From Nonomuraea roseoviolacea subsp. carminata (GTDB lineage Bacteria > Actinomycetota > Actinomycetes > Streptosporangiales > Streptosporangiaceae): DNA of 64,000 bases. Where the stretch lies: the NCBI RefSeq assembly GCF_024172185.1, contig NZ_JAMZEC010000001.1:2914001-2978000 (forward strand), in the 5' to 3' direction. The notes under the pieces are model-generated. The model searched no databases. It was not told where the DNA came from and was given only the letters and a program-made list of their open reading frames with translations. Shown one piece after another: positions 1-8,155 of this stretch; position 1 is the stretch's first letter; every line of letters starts with the position of its first letter. A program made the translations under genes and the position numbers.

Positions 1-60
1 GTCCCGGACGAGGCGTCCGCCCTCGGCCCGGGGCGGCCGGCCGGCGGTGCGGCGGCCGGG

Positions 61-188
61 TCAGGCGGCGCGCTGACGCGGACGGACAGGCGGCCGGCCG
101 GGTCAGGTGGCACGCTGACGGCGCACGGACAGGCGGCCGGCCGGGTCAGGCGGCGCGCTGACGGCGGACGGGCAGGCGGTCGGCCGGG
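61..188. repeat. Tandem 42-43 bp repeats at the 3' end of a glycosyltransferase-like gene
   Basis: Three imperfect copies of a 42-43 bp unit follow each other. The TCA that serves as the minus-strand stop codon recurs at 61, 103 and 146, so the spacings are 42 and 43 nt. Read on the minus strand, each copy encodes a version of the same tail (VRRQRA followed by a stop), and the one-base difference puts successive copies in different frames. Only the first copy read by the ribosome (ending at 146) belongs to the protein. The others look like duplicated 3' ends of the gene. Confidence 0.8.
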
Positions 189-1162
189 ACGACTCTGACG
201 CCGCGCAGGTTCCGGGACAGCTCCGTGCCGTCACGCGTCTGCTCCGGGTCGTCGCCGAGGGCGGCCGACCTCCGTACCGCCAGCAGCTCTCCCCCGAGCG
301 CGGAGACGTCCCTGGCGCCCTCCCCCGGGTCGGTCTCGCGCCACGTCCGGCCGTCGGGCTCCTGCCCCGTCCACCCGGCGGCCACGGCGCCGTCGTCGAT
401 CGCCGCGACGAGCGGCGTGATCGCGTCGCCCTCCAGCACGACGGAGCCCTCCATGAGGACGAACACCTCCGCCGTGTCCAGGTGCAGCAGCTTGGCCAGG
501 CACTCGCCCCACGTGGCCGTGCCGCCCCGCCACTCCGGCTGCTCCTCGACGTACCAGGCCGTGACGCGCTCCGGGTGGCGCGCGGCCAGCTCGCGCAGCA
601 CCGTGCCCGCGCCGTCCACGTCGCCCAGGTCCAGGGCCAGGATGTGCGCGGCGGTGTGGTCGATGACCGACTGGAGGGCCCGCCGGGTGTCCTCGGGATG
701 GCCGTCCACCAGGAAGCCGACGGTCGTCGCGATGTCCTCGGTGCGCACGCGCTGGCGCTCGGCGTTGACGCCGAGGGCGTCGAGGCGGTTGGTGGCCAGG
801 GTGCCGTCCCAGACGCGCTGGGCGTGGAGGAGGTCGTCGTCGGGGACGCCGTGCTGCGCGGGGTCGCCGGAGAAGCCGAACTCGGCGGCGGGGTTGCCGC
901 GCGCGCCCGTGCCCGCCTCGCCGGCGCCGGAGCCCGCGCCACCGGAGCCGCCGCCCGCGCCGGGCCCGGCGGGCTGCGCCCGCCCGGTGCCCACGCCGGT
1001 GGCGACGGAGCCTGAGGTGTCGCGGCCGGTGCCGGTGCCGCCGGCGATGTCCTGCGGCCTCGGGGGACGCAGGCGTCGCGACGGGGCGCCGTCGGTCACG
1101 GCGGACACGGGGATCGAACGGACCGTGGGCCAGACTGTGACGTGGTGCGGAGCTTCGGTCAT
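146..1162 (-). CDS. Glycosyltransferase-like protein of unknown specificity
   Basis: About 338 residues. The first 110 residues are low-complexity, rich in Pro, Gly and Ala. From about residue 140 on there is a compact domain that resembles a family 2 glycosyltransferase fold: a strand/helix opening (TTVGFLVDGHPEDTRRALQS), a run of hydrophobic strands, and a segment ending in VLMEGSVVLEGD that could stand in for the acidic metal-binding region. No clear DxD motif is visible, so catalytic function is uncertain. A GTG at 1168 and an ATG at 1162 both lie at the start; the ATG was chosen. The gene follows hadB on the same strand after about 70 nt and may be transcribed with it. Its 3' end is tandemly duplicated. 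Confidence 0.55.
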   Translation of the reverse strand: MTEAPHHVTVWPTVRSIPVSAVTDGAPSRRLRPPRPQDIAGGTGTGRDTSGSVATGVGTGRAQPAGPGAGGGSGGAGSGAGEAGTGARGNPAAEFGFSGDPAQHGVPDDDLLHAQRVWDGTLATNRLDALGVNAERQRVRTEDIATTVGFLVDGHPEDTRRALQSVIDHTAAHILALDLGDVDGAGTVLRELAARHPERVTAWYVEEQPEWRGGTATWGECLAKLLHLDTAEVFVLMEGSVVLEGDAITPLVAAIDDGAVAAGWTGQEPDGRTWRETDPGEGARDVSALGGELLAVRRSAALGDDPEQTRDGTELSRNLRGVRVVPADRLPVRRQRAA

Positions 1163-1232
1163 GGTCACACGGCTACCCCGAAGCCGCCCGCCCTATCATC
1201 GCGCCCGCAGGTCAACGGGCCGCGGCGGTCGC

Positions 1233-1661
1233 TCAGGCGAGCTGGACGACGGCACGGGCCCGCGACAGCACCTTGGCGTCGTCCGCGCGGGCGGTCAGGC
1301 CGACGACCACCCGCTTGTCGCCGAGCTTCTCCTCCACCACGCCGCTGACCGTGATCGTGGTCCCCTCGTCGTCGTCCGGGACCACCACCATCGACGAGAA
1401 CCGCACCCCGTAGTCCACCACCGCGGCCGGGTCGCCGGCCCAGTCGGTGACGAAGCGGCCGCCCTGCGCCATCGTGTACATGCCGTGCGCGATGACGTCG
1501 GGCAGCCCGACGGCCTTGGCGAAGCGCTCGTTCCAGTGGATGGGGTTGAAGTCACCCGACGCGCCCGCGTACATGACCAGGTTGACCCGCCGCACCCGGT
1601 ACTCCGCGGCCGGGATCTCCTGCCCCGCCTCCACCTCGTCGTACTTCACCGTCGCGGTCAT
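1233..1661 (-). CDS. hadB: MaoC-family (3R)-hydroxyacyl dehydratase, HadB-type catalytic subunit
   Basis: A 142-residue single hot-dog domain protein. It carries the hydratase motif SGDFNPIHWNERFA at about residues 35-48, with the Asp and His that act as the catalytic pair in (R)-specific hydratases/dehydratases, followed by VIAHGMYTMA. In actinobacteria HadB pairs with HadA to dehydrate 3-hydroxyacyl-ACP during type II fatty-acid elongation. The ATG overlaps the stop codon of the upstream hadA gene by one base (TGATG), so translation is probably coupled. Function in this organism is inferred from the family and from the rpmG-hadA-hadB order, which is the same as in mycobacteria. Confidence 0.9.
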   Translation of the reverse strand: MTATVKYDEVEAGQEIPAAEYRVRRVNLVMYAGASGDFNPIHWNERFAKAVGLPDVIAHGMYTMAQGGRFVTDWAGDPAAVVDYGVRFSSMVVVPDDDEGTTITVSGVVEEKLGDKRVVVGLTARADDAKVLSRARAVVQLA

Positions 1662-2110
1662 CAGGCCGCACCTCCGCGCTCGACGATCGTGTTGTAGGTG
1701 GTGCAGACCGGCTCGCCGGACACGGTGGTGACCTCGCTGCGGATGGTCATCAGCTCGTTGCGGCCGGCGCTGCGGATCTCGGTGATGGTGGCGCTGGTGA
1801 CCAGCTCGTCGCCGGCGTGGACGGGGCGGTGGTACTCGAAGCGCTGCTCGCCGTGGACGACCATCGCGATGTTCAGGCCGAGGTCGGGGTCGACCAGCGC
1901 CTCGCTGCCGCCCTGGAGGCTGAAGACGATGGGGAACGTCGGCGGCGCGACCACGTCGGGGTGCCCGGCCGCGCGGGCGGCCTCCTTGTCCCGGTAGATG
2001 GGGTTGGCGTCGCCGATGGCGGCCGCGAACTCCCTGATCTTCACCCGGCTGACCTCGTACGGGGCGCTGGACGCGTAGGTGCGTCCGACGAAGTCACGGT
2101 TCAAGGCCAT
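1661..2110 (-). CDS. hadA: MaoC-like dehydratase partner subunit, HadA-type
   Basis: A 149-residue hot-dog protein starting MALNRDFVGRTY, like the FAS1/HadA-type N-terminal dehydratase domain. The position matching the hydratase motif reads IGDANPIYRDKEAA, with Tyr where HadB has the catalytic His. This fits a substrate-binding, non-catalytic partner. The start at 2110 is preceded by GAGGGAG at a suitable distance. It lies between rpmG and hadB on the same strand and overlaps hadB by one base. Confidence 0.88.
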   Translation of the reverse strand: MALNRDFVGRTYASSAPYEVSRVKIREFAAAIGDANPIYRDKEAARAAGHPDVVAPPTFPIVFSLQGGSEALVDPDLGLNIAMVVHGEQRFEYHRPVHAGDELVTSATITEIRSAGRNELMTIRSEVTTVSGEPVCTTYNTIVERGGAA

Positions 2111-2260
2111 CTGCGCTCCCTCGCATGTGCTGCGCCGTCGAGGCAGACGCTAACAGAACAACGTTCGGCTGTCGCCGTCGCTTTTCCGGGTTTTTGCCGA
2201 CGGGATCGGCCTGTGCCGTCCCCTCCACGACACAGGCGCGAACCACGTCGGCACACGACA

Positions 2261-2289
2261 AACCGGCGCCTCGATCCGGGGCGCCGGTT
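2261..2289 (-). terminator. Hairpin downstream of rpmG
   Basis: A perfect 10-bp inverted repeat, AACCGGCGCC at 2261-2270 and its complement at 2280-2289 with a 9-nt loop. It lies 55 nt past the rpmG stop codon when read on the minus strand and is followed by TGTCGTG. It could end the tRNA-Met/rpmG transcript or separate rpmG from hadA. There is no long T-tract, so strength is uncertain. Confidence 0.55.
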
Positions 2290-2344
2290 GTGTGGTGCGT
2301 GTGGCCAGGTGGTACTGCCTGGCGAGCCGCGCTCGGGGGAGGAG

Positions 2345-2509
2345 CTAGCGGGTCTCGCGGTGCGCGCGGTGGCAGCGGCAGTTGGGGCAGTACTTCTTCA
2401 GCTCAAGCCGATCCGGGTCGTTGCGCCGGTTCTTCCGCGTGATGTAGTTGCGGTGCTTGCACTCCTGGCAGGCCAGCGTGATCTTCGGCCTAACGTCGGT
2501 GGCAGCCAC
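2345..2509 (-). CDS. rpmG: 50S ribosomal protein L33
   Basis: 54 residues from a GTG at 2509: [20 protein letters not shown] and onward, ending HRAHRETR. It has both zinc-ribbon cysteine pairs (CQEC and CPNC), so it is a zinc-containing (C+) L33. The start was chosen because it gives the usual family length and has an AAAGG Shine-Dalgarno-like element upstream. The open frame extends further upstream but that part overlaps the tRNA gene and is not L33. The tRNA-Met, rpmG, hadA, hadB order is typical of actinobacteria. Confidence 0.96.
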   Translation of the reverse strand: MAATDVRPKITLACQECKHRNYITRKNRRNDPDRLELKKYCPNCRCHRAHRETR

Positions 2510-2579
2510 GTGGGAGTGCCTTTCTACGTTTGGGACTAGGACATACCACTGCCCAGGTCGGTGACCTGGGGAGGGGCAG

Positions 2580-2653
2580 TAGCGGAGGCCGGACTTGAAC
2601 CGGCGACACAACGATTATGAGCCGTTTGCTCTGCCTGACTGAGCTACTCCGCC
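2580..2653 (-). tRNA. tRNA-Met (anticodon CAT, elongator type)
   Basis: A 74-nt cloverleaf. The acceptor arm GGCGGAG pairs with CTCCGCT, giving a G-U pair at position 1-72. The D arm is AGCTCAG..., the anticodon loop CTCATAA, the T arm contains GGTTCAAGTCC, and the discriminator is A. CCA is not encoded. A G1-U72 pair rules out the initiator, which needs a 1-72 mismatch of the C-A type. Position just upstream of rpmG matches the elongator gene metT of mycobacteria. Confidence 0.93.
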
Positions 2654-2901
2654 TTTGAGCCGGATGAAACGACCCGGCCCGTAGAGGATACCCGACCTGT
2701 GAAGCACATATGTACTTCACCTGATCGGGTAGGTGCTCCCAGTATGCCTCAGGAGCACCACTCTGACGAATTCAACGTCAGCAGCCCGTTCCCGCATTCC
2801 GGGAACCGGCCGATCACTCCGAGCGGGCCTGGAGGGGCGGCGGCTCACGGATCCGCGCCGGAGTGCGCGCCAGCGTAGCAGCGGGGCCAGGAGCACGCCA
2901 C
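2654..2901. other. Intergenic region with inverted repeats
   Basis: No convincing gene. It holds the promoter side of tRNA-Met and the 3' side of the kinase gene. Two inverted repeats stand out: GGTGCTCC at 2732-2739 with GGAGCACC at 2752-2759 (12-nt loop), and GTTCCCG at 2788-2794 with CGGGAAC at 2800-2806. Either could terminate the kinase transcript. A third dyad, GTGAAG/CTTCAC, surrounds about 2699-2720 close to the likely tRNA promoter. Confidence 0.5.
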
Positions 2902-5900
2902 CTACGAGGCCGGGCACACGTCGCGGTAGGACACGCCCTTCAGGTACTGGCTCCACTCCTCCTGGCTCATGGTGCGACCCGCGCGCTTGCACACCAGCTC
3001 GGCGACGCGGTTGCCGTCGACCGGTATCGCGGTCACGGTCCCGGAGCTGTTGCCCGACACGTACAGCGTGTGGTCGTCGGCGCTGAACGCCAGCAGGTCG
3101 AGGATCTCGATGGGGAAGGACCCGAGCCTCTGCCGCGAGCCGACGTCCCAGACCTGGGCGGTGTACACGTCGTCGAACGTCTCACCGATGGACCTGCTGA
3201 TCAGGGCGAGGAGGGCGCCGTCGTGGCTGAAGAGCACGGCCTCGACCTGGGCGTCGTTCGCCACGCGCAAGGCGGGCGGCCTCTCCTCGCCCTGCGCGCT
3301 GTCCCACAGCTCGACGGTGCCGGCGCCGAGGGCGAGGAGCGGCGCCGTGGGGCTGACCGCGATGGCCTCCCCGGCACCGTTGAACCCGCGGCCGACGACC
3401 TTGCCGGTGCTCAGGTCGAACACCTTGCCGATGTTGCTCACCACCGCCTTGCCGTCGCGGGTCGCGACGATGGTGCCCGTGGTGGTGTCGAGCTTGTGCC
3501 GGGCGAGCACGCGGCCGGTGTCGGCGGCCAGCACGACCAGTTCGTTGCGCGCGTCCCGCTCGCTCTCCTCCGCGAGCGACAGCACCAGCTCGCCGCCGTC
3601 GGGGGTGAACGTCCTCGACAGCACGAACTGCCCCTGGGGAACGGGATGGCGCCAGCGGCGCGCGCCCGTGGCCACGTCCCAGAGGGACACTGCCCGGTCC
3701 TCACCGGCGGCGGCCAGCCGCCTGCCCGCCGGATCGAACAGCGGGCTGCCGGCGCCCTCGCTGCCGGCCATCGGCGCGCCCAGGCGGTGCGTGTCCCAGA
3801 CGCGCATGGGGTGGGCGTCCTTCGTGGCGGCGATCAGGCGGCCGTCCTGGCTGAACGCGCTGACCTGGTACCCGTCCGGCAGCCTGCTGGAGGAGACGCG
3901 GGAGCCGAGGTCGACGGTGACGATCGAGCTGTCGAGCAGATAGCGGATGGTCCTGCCGGCGGGGTCCAGCCAGGCGTCGCCGAGCGGGCCCTCGGCCTGG
4001 TAGGTGTAGAGCTCGCCACCCTTCTCGGCGTCCCACAGGTGGATCGTCCTCCCGTCGACGCCGAGCAGCCTGCGGCCGTCCCGGCTGACCCGCAGACGCC
4101 CGTTCACGAAGTCGTCCGAGGCCGACTCCTGCCAGAACGGCCGGTCCTCGTCGGTCACCTTCGTGGCGGTGTCCAGGTTCCACTCCTCGACGTCGCCGTT
4201 CGCGCACAGCAGGCGCCGGCTGTCCGGGGTGAACGCCACCACGGTGCCGCACTTCTTCGGCATCCGGGTGTCCACCGTGAGGTCGGAGAGGCGGATCACC
4301 TTCAGCCCGCCCTGGTTGACCCCGATGCCCGCGACGTAGGCGCCGGACGCCGCGATCGCCGGGGCGGCGGAGTCCGACTCCAGCATCGGGGAGGGCGCGT
4401 AGGACCTGCCCGTCCTGGTGTTCCACAGGTACTCCAGCGTGCTCTCCCGCATCACCGCGACCAGGCTCTCGTGCGCGTCGAAGACGACGTGGACGCCCGG
4501 GGAGTCCTCGCTCACGTCGTGCTCGTGCAGCTTGCGGCCCGTCATGGTGTCCCAGGAGTACGCCCTGTTCCTGCTGACGATCACCAGCGTCCTGCCGCTC
4601 GGGCTGAGCGCGGCGGCCGTCGGCAGCGCGGCGAACCCGCTCGGCCACTTCCAGAACGCCGTCTGCCGCCGCGAGGGGACGTCGTAGACCCGCACGCCGT
4701 CCTCGCCGGCGATGACCCGCGTCCGCCCGTCGGCCGCCGCCGCCGTCGCGGAGACCCCCTTCGCGCCCGGGTCGCGGAAGACCGCGCTCTCCGGCATGGT
4801 CAGCGAGGTCGTCAGGCTCCGCCTGGTGTCGGTGTCCGGGGCCAGCCGCCAGCCCGCCACGCTGAGCAGCATCGCCTTGACCGGGTCGGTGGTGCGCCAC
4901 CTGTCGGCCTCGGCCGCGACCTGCCGGCCCACGGCCTGGTCGCGCTGCCGGGCGACCACGGCGCTCTGCTCGGCCACCTGCCTGCCCTGCAGCACCGCGA
5001 GACCGCCCGCCGCCAGCGCCACCGCCAGCAGCCCGGCCAGCGCGATCGTGGTCAGCCGCCTGCGGCGGATGCGTCTCCTGGTCAGCTCGGTGCCCGCGGC
5101 GAGGAAGTCACGTTCCTGCGGGGTCAGCGTGATGTGCCTGCGCCCGGTGGCGGCCCAGGTGAGCGCGTGGTCGAGGCGGCTGCCCTGCAGCAGGTCGCCG
5201 TCCTTGCGCCCGTTGTCGGCCCATTGGCGGGCCGCGCTGCTGATCTGGCTCAGGACGGCCAGGCCGTCACGGTCGCCGTCCACCCACACCCGCAGCCGCG
5301 GCCAGGCGCGCAGCAGGGCGGGACGCGACAGCGCCACCGCGTCGTCCTTCTGCGTCACCAGGTAGGAGAAGACCTGCAGGATGCGCTCGATGGCCTGGGC
5401 CTCCCGCTCGGAGCGGCCGGCGAGCAGTTCCTCCTTCAGCGCCCAGCGCACGGCCTCGTACCCGTCGTCGGTGACCGCCACCATGCGGAGGAAGACCTCG
5501 GCGGCCAGTTCCCGCTCGTCGGGCGCGAGCGCGCCGTACGCGTCCTCGGCGATCGTGCCCAGCGCCGGGTCGGCCGCGTCGGGCACGTACACGCCCCTGG
5601 CCGCGCGGCTGCCCGCGGTCAGCAGCCCGCGCGTGTCCGCGGCGTTGCCGCTGACCAGCGCGAGCAGCAGGTCGCGGGCCGTGGGACGGGCCGAAGGGTC
5701 CTTCTCCATCGCGGCGGCCACCAGCGAGGCCAACCGGGGCGGCAGGCCGCTCAGGTCGGGCTGCGCCGACAGCACCCGGTGCATGACCCCGCCCAGGTTG
5801 TCGGCCCTGAACGGGTCCTGACCCGTGGAGGCGAACACCATGATCGACCCCCAGGCGAACACGTCGGCGGGCGCGCCCGCCCGCTGCCCGGTGAACACCT

Positions 5901-6435
5901 CGGGCGCCATGTAGCTGGGCGTGCCGGACACCTCGCCGGTCTTGGTCAGCGACATGTCCAGGGTCCGCGCGATGCCGAAGTCGATCACCCGCGGGCCGTC
6001 CGCGTCGAGCAGCACGTTGTCCGGCTTGAGGTCCCGGTGGATCACGCCCGCGTCGTGCACGGCGGTCAGCGCGGTGGCGATCGCGGTGGCCAGCCGGTGC
6101 AGGTCGTCCCCGGTGAAGCGGCGCCCCCGGTCGACCGCCTGGCGCAGGGTCGGCCCCGCCACGTACTCGCTGACGATGTACGGCCTGCTGCCCGACAGGT
6201 CGGAGGCCAGCACCCTGGCCGTGCAGAAGGAGGCCACCCGGCCGGCGGCCGCCACCTCTTTCGCGAACCGGTCGCGGCCCGCCTCGTTGTCGGCCGCATG
6301 GAGCATCTTGAGCGCGACCCTGCGCCCGTCGCGGTCGTAGGCGTCGTAGACGACTCCCTGACCGCCGGAGCCGAGCCGGCCCGCAAGCCAGTACTCCCCG
6401 ATGTGCTGCGGGTCTCCGGCGATCAGCGCTTCCAC
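2902..6435 (-). CDS. Membrane serine/threonine protein kinase with WD40-type beta-propeller
   Basis: 1177 residues. An N-terminal Hanks-type kinase domain (about 15-262) has the glycine loop GRLGSGGQGVVYDA, the ATP-binding Lys in VALKML (K43), catalytic HRDLKPDN (133-140), DFG (152-154) and APE (177-179), so it should be active. Residues about 285-460 form a helical region with AWPRLRVWVDGDRDGL (377-392), the type of winged-helix linker found after nSTAND NTPase domains. A basic stretch precedes one membrane span (about 461-483). The remaining ~690 residues contain repeated strand motifs of WD40 type (for example LSPSGRTLV, FTPDSRRLL, FSQDGRLI, FSHDGALLA), probably two propellers outside the membrane. 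Substrate and ligand are unknown. The start was taken at MEALIAGDPQ. Confidence 0.93.
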   Translation of the reverse strand: MEALIAGDPQHIGEYWLAGRLGSGGQGVVYDAYDRDGRRVALKMLHAADNEAGRDRFAKEVAAAGRVASFCTARVLASDLSGSRPYIVSEYVAGPTLRQAVDRGRRFTGDDLHRLATAIATALTAVHDAGVIHRDLKPDNVLLDADGPRVIDFGIARTLDMSLTKTGEVSGTPSYMAPEVFTGQRAGAPADVFAWGSIMVFASTGQDPFRADNLGGVMHRVLSAQPDLSGLPPRLASLVAAAMEKDPSARPTARDLLLALVSGNAADTRGLLTAGSRAARGVYVPDAADPALGTIAEDAYGALAPDERELAAEVFLRMVAVTDDGYEAVRWALKEELLAGRSEREAQAIERILQVFSYLVTQKDDAVALSRPALLRAWPRLRVWVDGDRDGLAVLSQISSAARQWADNGRKDGDLLQGSRLDHALTWAATGRRHITLTPQERDFLAAGTELTRRRIRRRRLTTIALAGLLAVALAAGGLAVLQGRQVAEQSAVVARQRDQAVGRQVAAEADRWRTTDPVKAMLLSVAGWRLAPDTDTRRSLTTSLTMPESAVFRDPGAKGVSATAAAADGRTRVIAGEDGVRVYDVPSRRQTAFWKWPSGFAALPTAAALSPSGRTLVIVSRNRAYSWDTMTGRKLHEHDVSEDSPGVHVVFDAHESLVAVMRESTLEYLWNTRTGRSYAPSPMLESDSAAPAIAASGAYVAGIGVNQGGLKVIRLSDLTVDTRMPKKCGTVVAFTPDSRRLLCANGDVEEWNLDTATKVTDEDRPFWQESASDDFVNGRLRVSRDGRRLLGVDGRTIHLWDAEKGGELYTYQAEGPLGDAWLDPAGRTIRYLLDSSIVTVDLGSRVSSSRLPDGYQVSAFSQDGRLIAATKDAHPMRVWDTHRLGAPMAGSEGAGSPLFDPAGRRLAAAGEDRAVSLWDVATGARRWRHPVPQGQFVLSRTFTPDGGELVLSLAEESERDARNELVVLAADTGRVLARHKLDTTTGTIVATRDGKAVVSNIGKVFDLSTGKVVGRGFNGAGEAIAVSPTAPLLALGAGTVELWDSAQGEERPPALRVANDAQVEAVLFSHDGALLALISRSIGETFDDVYTAQVWDVGSRQRLGSFPIEILDLLAFSADDHTLYVSGNSSGTVTAIPVDGNRVAELVCKRAGRTMSQEEWSQYLKGVSYRDVCPAS

Positions 6436-6485
6436 GGCGAGTTAGATGCCGGGCCCGCCGACAAAGTTCCGGCCGCCGGAAGGGC

Positions 6486-6920
6486 TCAGCCGGCGCGCAG
6501 CGCCTCGACGACGGCGACGGCCTCGTCGAACAGGTCGATCGGACAGCCCCAGTAGTCGTAGATGCCGCCACGGGCGCGGTTGCTCCCGCAGACGACGAAC
6601 ACCCCGGTGCCCAGCCTCGTCTTGAGCAGGCCGGCCAGCCAGCCGACGAAGCCGCTGTTGTCGAGCTCGGCGGGGAAGTGGAAGGAGAAGATGCCGAAGC
6701 GTTCGACGTGCTCGTGCTCCCGCGCGAGGGGGACCAGGCGGCTCCAGCTCTGGTCGTCGCGGACCACGGCCAGCGTGTCGGCGGTGAGCGCCGGCGGCCG
6801 GTCGATCGGGGACTCCTCGAAGCACCAGACGCCCTCGTGCACGACAAGATCGGCCTGGGCGATCACCCGGCGCAGACGCGCCTCGGTCCGCTCCGGCGTC
6901 TCCCTGCTGACGCTGACCAT
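6486..6920 (-). CDS. Conserved hypothetical protein, about 144 residues
   Basis: Not recognised with certainty. The sequence (MVSVSRETPERTEARLRRVI at the start) is of normal, mixed composition with well-spaced hydrophobic segments (LAVVRDD, FGIFSFHFP, GVFVVCGSNRARGG, YDYWGCPIDLFDEAVAVVEAL). It has no signal peptide and no membrane span, so it is probably cytosolic. Codon use matches its neighbours and supports real coding. It lies 50 nt upstream of the kinase gene on the same strand and just downstream of a tRNA gene. Confidence 0.75.
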   Translation of the reverse strand: MVSVSRETPERTEARLRRVIAQADLVVHEGVWCFEESPIDRPPALTADTLAVVRDDQSWSRLVPLAREHEHVERFGIFSFHFPAELDNSGFVGWLAGLLKTRLGTGVFVVCGSNRARGGIYDYWGCPIDLFDEAVAVVEALRAG

Positions 6921-6941
6921 CGATGATCATCTCCCTGGGGG

Positions 6942-7015
6942 TACCTGCACCGGGACTCGAACCTGGGACCTCCGCATTATGAGTGCGGCGCTCTCACCGA
7001 CTGAGCTATGCAGGC
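6942..7015 (-). tRNA. tRNA with anticodon CAT (Met, or Ile2 if lysidine-modified)
   Basis: A 74-nt cloverleaf. Acceptor GCCTGCA pairs with TGCAGGT, again with G-U at 1-72. The anticodon stem CCGCA/TGCGG holds the loop CTCATAA, the T loop is TTCGAGT, and the discriminator is A. CCA is not encoded. The T stem has one A-C mismatch. It differs in sequence from the other CAT tRNA in this window. One of the two could be the tRNA-Ile2 that is converted by TilS to read AUA. The sequence alone does not settle this. Confidence 0.88.
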
Positions 7016-7096
7016 ATCGGCGAACGATCTCGACTATCGCAGCCGCGGCGGGCCGGCCGCCACCGCTTTATCCGGTACGTCTATCCGGAACGCGAA

Positions 7097-7126
7097 ACGC
7101 CCGACTCCGCGATGCGGGTCGGGCGT
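7097..7126 (-). terminator. Terminator hairpin downstream of tRNA-Thr
   Basis: ACGCCCGAC at 7097-7105 pairs with GTCGGGCGT at 7118-7126, and an inner CCGC/GCGG extends the stem. On the minus strand the hairpin is followed by TTCGCG after a GCGTTT edge. It lies 20 nt beyond the 3' end of tRNA-Thr and separates it from the next tRNA. Confidence 0.7.
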
Positions 7127-7145
7127 CATGCCTGTTCAGAGCGAG

Positions 7146-7218
7146 AGCCCCCAAACGGAATCGAACCGTTGACCTTCTCCTTACCATGGAGACGCTCTGC
7201 CGACTGAGCTATAGGGGC
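7146..7218 (-). tRNA. tRNA-Thr (anticodon GGT)
   Basis: A 73-nt cloverleaf. Acceptor GCCCCTA pairs with TGGGGGC (one T-G wobble), anticodon stem TCTCC/GGAGA with loop ATGGTAA, T arm AACGG TTCGATT CCGTT. CCA is not encoded. Anticodon GGT reads ACC and ACT. Confidence 0.95.
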
Positions 7219-7297
7219 CTGTCCGGCGCTGCGGACAGGTGTAACCATACACGGCCCTCAGCGATGATGCGAACTGGACGAGACCGCGCAGGTCGCG

Positions 7298-7501
7298 TCA
7301 GCCGACGGCCTCGAAGCCGCGCCGCGGCCGCAGGGTGACCACCTCGCACAGGTCGGCCAGATCGACGAGCGCGGCGACCTCCGCGACCGAGAAGCAGTCG
7401 GCGACGACCCGCCCGTCACGGCGCACCCGCAGCACCTGCCGGCCGTCGCGCAGCCCCGGAACGATCTCGAAACCGTCAGGCCCGACCCATCGACTGTCCA
7501 T
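7298..7501 (-). CDS. Small conserved hypothetical protein, 67 residues
   Basis: Sequence begins MDSRWVGPDGFEIVPGLRDG and continues with strand-like segments QVLRVRRDGRVVADCFSVAEVAALVDLADL. It looks like a small alpha/beta domain. I recall similar short proteins in many actinomycetes but know no function. No signal peptide or membrane segment. It sits between tRNA-Thr and the NlpC gene, on the same strand as both. Confidence 0.65.
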   Translation of the reverse strand: MDSRWVGPDGFEIVPGLRDGRQVLRVRRDGRVVADCFSVAEVAALVDLADLCEVVTLRPRRGFEAVG

Positions 7502-7571
7502 AGCGGCACAGATTAGCCCTCGGGTCTCTCATTTTCCGGAAGGCGACACGCGTCACACGCTACCGGGAGCG

Positions 7572-8099
7572 TCAGAGCCGGTAGAAGCCGGCGAAGTCCT
7601 TGAGCCGGGAGATCGGGTCCACCCGGACGAACGCCCCGGTCTCCGGCGCGTTGATCATCTTGCCGTCACCGAGATAGATCCCGACGTGGTGGGTGTCGAG
7701 GCCCTTCGCGGTGGTCCGGCCGAAGAAGACGAGGTCGCCGGGCAGCGCCGAGACGACCCGGCGCATCCTGCGCACCTGGTCGTTCGTGGTGCCCGGGCCG
7801 AGCACGTCCTGGCCGTGCGCCTGCGCGTACACCCAGCGGGACAGGCCCGAGCAGTCGAGCCCGCGCGTCCGCTCGGCCGGGCACGGCAGGATCCTCCCCC
7901 GGTAGCCGGCGCAGGTGCCCTTCGACGGCCCCGGGTCGCTGCCGTGCCCGCCGCCCCACGAGTACGCGATCCGCTGCCCCTCGATCCGCAGGGCGATCCG
8001 CACGATCTCGGGCTGCACGTACGGCATGAGCGGCACCGACGCGGTGGCGGTCACCAGCAGGAGCGCCGTCACCAGCGCGATCCGCCGCCTGATGGACAC
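7572..8099 (-). CDS. Secreted NlpC/P60 cell-wall peptidase
   Basis: 175 residues from a GTG at 8099 with GAGGGGAG upstream. A basic N-terminus and hydrophobic stretch (about 5-22) form a signal peptide or anchor. The NlpC/P60 core has the catalytic Cys in RGLDCSGLSRW (C83) and His in THHVGIYLGDGKMINAP (H138). Such enzymes cut gamma-D-glutamyl-diaminopimelate bonds in peptidoglycan stem peptides. An insert with extra cysteines (GTCAGYRGRILPC) precedes the catalytic Cys and could form a disulfide. Next to a GH25 lysozyme gene on the same strand, suggesting a shared role in wall turnover. Confidence 0.9.
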   Translation of the reverse strand: MSIRRRIALVTALLLVTATASVPLMPYVQPEIVRIALRIEGQRIAYSWGGGHGSDPGPSKGTCAGYRGRILPCPAERTRGLDCSGLSRWVYAQAHGQDVLGPGTTNDQVRRMRRVVSALPGDLVFFGRTTAKGLDTHHVGIYLGDGKMINAPETGAFVRVDPISRLKDFAGFYRL

Positions 8100-8155
8100 C
8101 CGGCGCTCCCCTCGGTAGGTCAGGGTCTCCTCTGTGGAGATCCTGCCTCATCACC

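Noticed and set aside
2863-6555. Very long plus-strand open frame opposite the kinase gene
   Set aside because: It mirrors the real gene, is rich in Arg/Gly/Pro/His as expected for an antisense shadow of a GC-rich gene, and has no recognisable domain.
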